Shown here: positions 43,789 to 47,619 of the stretch, one piece after another
Numbering within the stretch: the first letter of the stretch is position 1
Layout: the number at the start of each line of letters is the position of its first letter
From: Pseudoalteromonas sp. Z1A8
GTDB lineage: Bacteria > Pseudomonadota > Gammaproteobacteria > Enterobacterales > Alteromonadaceae
Reading direction: 5' to 3'
Assembly (NCBI RefSeq): GCF_011378855.1
Contig: NZ_WTLB01000034.1
Coordinates: forward strand, 1-47,619
DNA: 47,619 nt
The notes under the pieces: model-generated
What the model was told of the DNA's origin: nothing
Seen by the model: only the letters and a program-made list of their open reading frames with translations
Databases searched by the model: none
Made by a program: the position numbers and the translations under genes

Positions 43789-45255
43789 TTACCAATACCC
43801 AAGTGCTTTCCACCAAAGCCCGCCAACAATTCCCCATACACTTAAATTAATAACGCTCATTATAAGGCCCATTACCCACCAGTCTTTTAACGATACATAG
43901 CCTGAGCCAAACACTATAGGTGATGTGCCTGTTGCGTAATGCGTTAACGACATCATGAGTGATGAAGCGCCAGCTAACAGTAAACCTAAAAATAAAGGCG
44001 GTGCGCCAAGCGCTAAACCTGCGGCGTAAAATGCGGCAAACATAGCGGTAATATGTGCTGTAGTACTGGCAAAAAAGTAATGTGCGTAAAAATATACAGC
44101 TACCAATATAATGGCCGATACAATCCAGTCAAACCCCAGTTGTGCAATGTTGCTCTCAACAAGCGTTGAAAACCACGTTACCAAACCTAGTTTATTTAAA
44201 AAAGTGGCCATCATTACTAATGCTGAAAACCAAACAACGGTATCCCACGCAGACTTTTCTTTAAGTACATCGTCCCAGCTTAATACACCAGTCACTAATA
44301 AAACCGATAAACCTAAAAAAGCTACTGCGGTTGTGTTAACTGCGTAGTCAGTCCCTAAAATCATTGCAGGTACGCCGGCCCATAAAACAAGCAGCATGGC
44401 AAAAACTCCCACCATTATTTTTTCGCCATAACTCATTGGGCCCATTTCAGTTAATTTAGATTCTGCATAGTTTTTAGCGTCGGGTGTGCTTTTAACTTCA
44501 GGTGGGTAAATGGCATAAACAACCAAAGGCACAAGGGCAATACATAACAATCCAGGAACAAGTGCAGCGAGCGCCCACGTACCCCATGTAATACTAATAT
44601 TTGCACCGGTAGCATCAGCAATAAGCTTTACAATTAGAGGGTTTGGCGCAGTCGCCGTAATAAACATAGCGGATGTAATAGGGTTTATATGGTAGCTCAC
44701 TAAAGCAAGGTAGTGCCCAATTTTACGAGATGTACCTTCCTCAGGGGACGAGCCAAAGCTTGTTGCTATCGACTTCATAATTGGGTGAATAATAGCGCCG
44801 CCTCGCGCGGTATTACTTGGCGTTACAGGCGCTATAACAAGTTCAGACAGCGCGAGTGCATAGCCAATACCAATTGTTTTTTTACCAAAAAGAGAAATAA
44901 AATTATAGCCGATACGATTTCCCAAACCGGTTTTAGCTAAACCCCGAGAAATAATAATCGCAATACCAATTAACCAAATTAATGAGTTAGAAAAGCCACT
45001 TAATGCATCTTTAATAGCGCCAGAAGGACTGTCATTAGTTACGCCCGTTAACGCGACAGAGGTAATAGCCAAAATAGCAATGGCGCCAATCGGCATTGCT
45101 TTACCAATAATGGCAACTACAGTACCAACAAATAAAGCCAACAAATGCCATGCGTTTTCAGTTACACCTTGCGGAGGCGGTACAGCAAACCAAAGTAATA
45201 AAACAATGGCTATAGAAATCAGTCCAGAGGTAACCCGAATATCAGTACCCTTCAT
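43789..45255 (-). CDS. DASS-family sodium:dicarboxylate/anion symporter
   Basis: 488 residues from the ATG at 45255, which has AGGGAC upstream; a longer frame to 45288 lacks a ribosome site. About 11-12 membrane helices with the two SNT-type substrate and Na+ signatures of DASS/SLC13 carriers: 'APVTPSNTARGGAIIHP' in the first half and 'ASTTAHITAMFAAFY' in the second. It likely imports C4-dicarboxylates or tricarboxylates with sodium, or exchanges them. Single gene. Confidence 0.92.
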   Translation of the reverse strand: MKGTDIRVTSGLISIAIVLLLWFAVPPPQGVTENAWHLLALFVGTVVAIIGKAMPIGAIAILAITSVALTGVTNDSPSGAIKDALSGFSNSLIWLIGIAIIISRGLAKTGLGNRIGYNFISLFGKKTIGIGYALALSELVIAPVTPSNTARGGAIIHPIMKSIATSFGSSPEEGTSRKIGHYLALVSYHINPITSAMFITATAPNPLIVKLIADATGANISITWGTWALAALVPGLLCIALVPLVVYAIYPPEVKSTPDAKNYAESKLTEMGPMSYGEKIMVGVFAMLLVLWAGVPAMILGTDYAVNTTAVAFLGLSVLLVTGVLSWDDVLKEKSAWDTVVWFSALVMMATFLNKLGLVTWFSTLVESNIAQLGFDWIVSAIILVAVYFYAHYFFASTTAHITAMFAAFYAAGLALGAPPLFLGLLLAGASSLMMSLTHYATGTSPIVFGSGYVSLKDWWVMGLIMSVINLSVWGIVGGLWWKALGYW

Positions 45256-45539
45256 TAAAATGTCCCTAGGTTTTAGAAATGCATGCATTCTGTGTATTGA
45301 AAAGGCAACGTTATTTTACTTCATTTAATAATAAAAAAGGTGACGCACATCATATGAATATTAGACTTATTTAATTTTATTAATAAAGAGGTAATAAACC
45401 ATAAACTAAAGTGAATGATTAAATTACCCTACGAGAGCTTACGTTGTACTTAATCAACTCTTATTTTTTAAGGGTTAGTTTGAATTTTTTTATCGGCTTG
45501 TAAGGTCTTTGTAAGTCTTAACGAATACTTGGAAATACA

Positions 45540-46379
45540 ATGAACTTAAAACACACAAACAACGCACTTTCTTTTTTACTCTCATTGAGCTTTCTACTGC
45601 TTGGCTTATCGTTTGCGTTAGGTGCAAATCCTAATACGTTAACGGCTACATTTAGCTTTTATGAGCTTGATGCGTTAATAGGTGTAAATACATTAGGCTT
45701 ATTGGCGGGCTCAACTATGCTCGCACTAGTAGCAACAACCTTAGCTGCGCATTTTAAATTAATAAAGCCTACAGCGGCACTCGTGTTAGCTATTGTAATT
45801 AGCATCGTCCCGTTACTAACATTATTTGCCAGCAACCGTTGGATGGCGCAACTTGGCGGCTTTCCAATCATTGGTAGCGGGCAGGGCATAATTAAATACT
45901 TTGCTGTAGTGCCTTTATATTTGTTTTTATTTTATAAAGACAAACTTACCGACAAACAACACGTACTTTTAAACTTTATACCGGTTGCTATGGTTTTACT
46001 GTGGATTGGCGGTATGAAGTTTTATGAGTTTGAAGCAAAAGGCATTGTAAGTTTAGTAGAAACCTCACCGTTTATGTCGTGGTTATATACGGTATTTAGC
46101 GTGCAAGGCGCGTCTAACGTGATTGGCGGGTTTGATGTATTATTTGCTGTGTTATTGGGCTTAGGGCTATTTTTAAATAATAAAAAGTTAATTATTGTAA
46201 GTGGCTTAGCGTGTTTAAGCGTATTTATGATGACTCAAACATTCTTAATTACCGCAACCGGCGCATTTAGCTCAAGCACTTTATTGGAGCGTTTAGGTCA
46301 GTTTGTAATTAAAGATTTATGGTACGTAGGTAACTTAATCGTTATTGCTACTTTAATGATATTTAAACCGGCTAAATAA
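45540..46379 (+). CDS. DUF417/YkgB-like inner membrane protein (RclC-related) with N-terminal extension
   Basis: 279 residues and about seven hydrophobic helices. The C-terminal part (about 150-279) has the DUF417 pattern 'KFYEFEAKGIVSLVETSPFM' and following 'SWLY', then 'GGFDVLFAVLLGLGLF' and 'TQTFLITATG', as in E. coli RclC/YkgB, which is induced by reactive chlorine. About 100 extra N-terminal residues add membrane helices, longer than usual. Function unknown. It is followed 10 bp later by rof, probably in one transcript. Confidence 0.78.
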   Translation: MNLKHTNNALSFLLSLSFLLLGLSFALGANPNTLTATFSFYELDALIGVNTLGLLAGSTMLALVATTLAAHFKLIKPTAALVLAIVISIVPLLTLFASNRWMAQLGGFPIIGSGQGIIKYFAVVPLYLFLFYKDKLTDKQHVLLNFIPVAMVLLWIGGMKFYEFEAKGIVSLVETSPFMSWLYTVFSVQGASNVIGGFDVLFAVLLGLGLFLNNKKLIIVSGLACLSVFMMTQTFLITATGAFSSSTLLERLGQFVIKDLWYVGNLIVIATLMIFKPAK

Positions 46380-46389
46380 AGAGAACTTT

Positions 46390-46641
46390 ATGATCAGTTG
46401 CCACCAATACGACTATATCGAAATTGCCTGTATGCACCGTTTAAGCATTGAGCTTATATTAAAAAATGGTGATGGTGTATGTGGCGTAGCAACTGACACA
46501 AAACGCAATGCTAATAGAGACGAATGCATAGTTGTTAACGTAAATAACGAACTGCAACTCATTGTTCTCACTACGATCAGTGTACTTAAAGCGCGTGAGA
46601 AAAATCCATATTTTGACCACGTGAACTTTGATGTAAAGTAA
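46390..46641 (+). CDS. rof: Rof (YaeO)-like Rho-binding antiterminator
   Basis: 83 residues. It matches YaeO/Rof from the first residues: 'MISCHQYDYIEIACMHRLS' and 'GVCGVATDTKRNANRDECIV'. Rof binds the primary RNA site of the Rho hexamer and inhibits Rho-dependent termination. Family length and core motif are complete. Ten bp after the DUF417-like gene; followed by a hairpin at 46677. Confidence 0.9.
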   Translation: MISCHQYDYIEIACMHRLSIELILKNGDGVCGVATDTKRNANRDECIVVNVNNELQLIVLTTISVLKAREKNPYFDHVNFDVK

Positions 46642-46676
46642 ATACCTTATTCATCCGTTTTTATCATAAACACCTC

Positions 46677-46711
46677 AGCGAGCCTGTATCATTAATATGT
46701 TAAGGCTCGCT
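46677..46711 (+). terminator. Terminator-like hairpin after rof
   Basis: AGCGAGCCT (46677-46685) pairs with AGGCTCGCT (46703-46711), 9 bp with a 17-nt loop, and a short T-rich tail (TTATC). Confidence 0.65.
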
Positions 46712-47083
46712 TATCTAACCAATGCTTTAGCTAATTACGTGCTAAATACATAAAGCCAAAATTTTCCTATTACTCCTCTTAATTTATTAATAATGTTTTT
46801 ACCGAATAAGGCTAAACGCCAGCTATTAAAGCGTAAAAAATGCTAATCCAGTATAAGTAAGCCTCAATAAGTCTTAACTAGCGCTTAGTATCCGTACGTT
46901 TGTTAATTATGGTCGTAAAAGGTAGCTACATAAATAAAGCTAACTTACAGAAGCCACTGTTTATATAAACAGCTAATTTAATTTTGTCCAATAACATTAT
47001 TAAACGCCGTTTTGGTGCAAAATAACAAAGGGCTTTTTATAACATGCCTAATTACTTGTTTACATTAAAGTTATTTAGTGGAA

Positions 47084-47147
47084 TTATTGAACAATGTAAT
47101 ATACGCCGTTTTGGGGTGTTATAAACCCCCAAAGTGGTGTTCAATAA
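47084..47147. repeat. Nested inverted repeat abutting the cassette (attI- or attC-like structure)
   Basis: TTATTGAACA (47084-47093) is perfectly complementary to TGTTCAATAA (47138-47147), and inside it TTTGGGG (47110-47116) pairs with CCCCAAA (47127-47133). The foldable structure ends four bases before the GTTATGA recombination boundary (47151-47157). With TTATAAC at 47037-47043 as R'' it could be a diverged attC of a preceding cassette; alternatively it is an attI-like region. Confidence 0.5.
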
Positions 47148-47151
47148 GCTG

Positions 47152-47540
47152 TTATGAGTTTACGTATGAATCAAGCTTTGAAAGTCTCGATAACTGAAGG
47201 TTTTAAAAACACTGCTTTAGGATTTTTGAGAATTAGAAAAAATCTAAATATCACTCATTTTTCAGACGTTGAAACAGAAGGTTATTTAAAAGAAACTCTA
47301 TTATCAACCCCGCTTGATGATATAGAAACGAAGGGTAAAAATCATTATTTCAAATGCGTTAGTAAAAATGCAATTTTAACGGTTAACTCTCATAGTTTCA
47401 CTATCATCACCGCAAAGGAAATAAATAAGACTCCGCGGGTAAAAAACTCATAACAAGCCATTCAAGCAGGACAAAAAACAGTTGGTTTTTGCTCGTGCCT
47501 CGCTATTTTAACCAACTATTTTTTGCCTCTTAATGGGGCG
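47152..47540 (+). mobile_element. Integron gene cassette (389 bp)
   Basis: Left boundary G|TTATGA (47151-47157) and right boundary G|TTGAGG (47540-47546). The attC R'' box TCATAAC (47448-47454) is the exact complement of GTTATGA, the R' box that would form if this segment circularised. This is the expected signature of a mobile cassette. The ORF starts 2 bp inside the boundary, as in chromosomal integron arrays. No integrase is in the window, so it may be part of an array continuing right, or a cluster of attC sites lacking an integrase. Confidence 0.8.
47154..47453 (+). CDS. DUF3781-like cassette protein
   Basis: 99 residues. The C-terminal half has 'IETKGKNHYFKC' and 'LTVNSHSFTIITAKE', matching the DUF3781 pattern 'RKGKNWYV...TVNaySyTIITAHK', and the N-terminal 'NTALGFLRIRKNL' matches its 'HTTELG..RIKRNL' block. 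Family recalled, not searched. Function unknown; the family is often found in mobile regions. The ATG at 47154 has no ribosome site (a later ATG at 47166 is possible), common in cassettes. The TAA stop lies inside the attC R'' box. Confidence 0.75.
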   Translation: MSLRMNQALKVSITEGFKNTALGFLRIRKNLNITHFSDVETEGYLKETLLSTPLDDIETKGKNHYFKCVSKNAILTVNSHSFTIITAKEINKTPRVKNS

Positions 47541-47546
47541 TTGAGG
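47448..47546 (+). other. attC recombination site of the cassette
   Basis: R'' TCATAAC at 47448-47454; L'' GCCATTCAAG (47457-47466) pairs with L' CTTAATGGGGC (47529-47539) leaving one unpaired base in L'', the extrahelical base that sets strand choice; R' GTTGAGG at 47540-47546. The central part AAAAAACAGTTGGTT pairs with AACCAACTATTTTTT (one mismatch). The 99-bp length and box order match chromosomal integron attC sites recognised as folded bottom strand by IntI. Confidence 0.85.
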
Positions 47547-47619
47547 CTGTAGAATTACTCTTTCTAGGAACGTATTCTACTATTTTCAATTGATTGCTTT
47601 TTAACCTTGAATCCATTCA

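Larger units (their letters stand above)
46642..47150. other. Non-coding region left of the integron cassette
   Basis: About 510 bp without a credible gene. It contains a terminator-like hairpin (46677-46711), two copies of ACGCCGTTTTGG (47004-47015 and 47103-47114), and the nested inverted repeat at 47084-47147 that abuts the cassette. No integrase gene or recognisable attI was seen. Confidence 0.6.

Noticed and set aside
47530..47616. Minus-strand 28-codon ORF overlapping the attC site
   Set aside because: Bounded by stop codons on both sides and contained partly in attC; too short and no ribosome site, so probably chance.
1..47619. CRISPR array, tRNA or rRNA genes
   Set aside because: No regularly spaced repeats and no tRNA or rRNA signatures were seen on either strand.

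Overview
The window looks like a chromosomal segment of an AT-rich marine gammaproteobacterium, most likely Pseudoalteromonas (Alteromonadales). This assignment is an inference from protein style, the mix of families (AstB, ArsJ/GAPDH, CSS-motif EAL, XDH/urate operon, Rof) and low GC; no marker gene such as rRNA is present. No rRNA, tRNA or CRISPR array was seen.

Region by region. 1-2.9 kb: the tail of a transposase-like ORF, a PAS-GGDEF diguanylate cyclase, and a divergent LysR regulator / NAD(P)-binding protein pair. 2.9-4.7 kb: a Kelch-repeat protein translationally overlapped with an unusual Sir2-like protein that has no zinc cysteines; the Kelch start codon sits inside a 24-bp stem. 4.8-10.3 kb: a two-receiver response regulator whose first receiver lacks its phospho-acceptor, a secreted M20 peptidase, a HEPN-like protein, an SDR and an MscS channel. 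10.5-13.6 kb: isolated astB, a 39-codon small ORF and a frameshifted Yellow/royal-jelly-type beta-propeller gene. 13.6-17.4 kb: ohrR/ohr (organic peroxides) and arsR-GAPDH-arsJ (arsenate detoxification through 1-arseno-3-phosphoglycerate export). 17.5-22.5 kb: a Cache chemoreceptor, a TetR/AhpD-like divergent pair with two near-identical operators, and small membrane or envelope proteins. 22.6-24.3 kb: an operon of an unknown one-TM protein and a double zinc-ribbon rhomboid protease. 24.6-26.9 kb: soxR with a consensus SoxR box driving a flavodoxin-fold reductase, then a DsrE-like protein and a GDSL hydrolase. 27-30 kb: a CSS-EAL phosphodiesterase, a lipoprotein and a CsgD-like regulator, suggesting biofilm or c-di-GMP control.

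30.0-31.5 kb is an IS4-family element lying 22 bp from the end of an eight-gene minus-strand operon (31.5-40.6 kb), xdhA-xdhB-xdhC-uraD-uraH-guaD-puuD-puuE. Together these convert guanine to xanthine, urate, 5-hydroxyisourate, OHCU, allantoin and allantoate. Upstream of xdhA are a 16-bp palindrome close to the RutR consensus and a 56-codon fragment of an ABC-transporter ATPase.

41-46.6 kb holds RDD, TRIC, GNAT, DASS-transporter, DUF417-like and Rof genes. The last 0.5 kb contains a clear integron gene cassette (DUF3781-like ORF plus a 99-bp attC site) with no integrase in view. Much of the window is ordinary core genome. The best leads are the integron cassette and the structured DNA on its left, the Kelch/zinc-less sirtuin pair, the rhomboid pair, and the regulatory sites upstream of xdhA.
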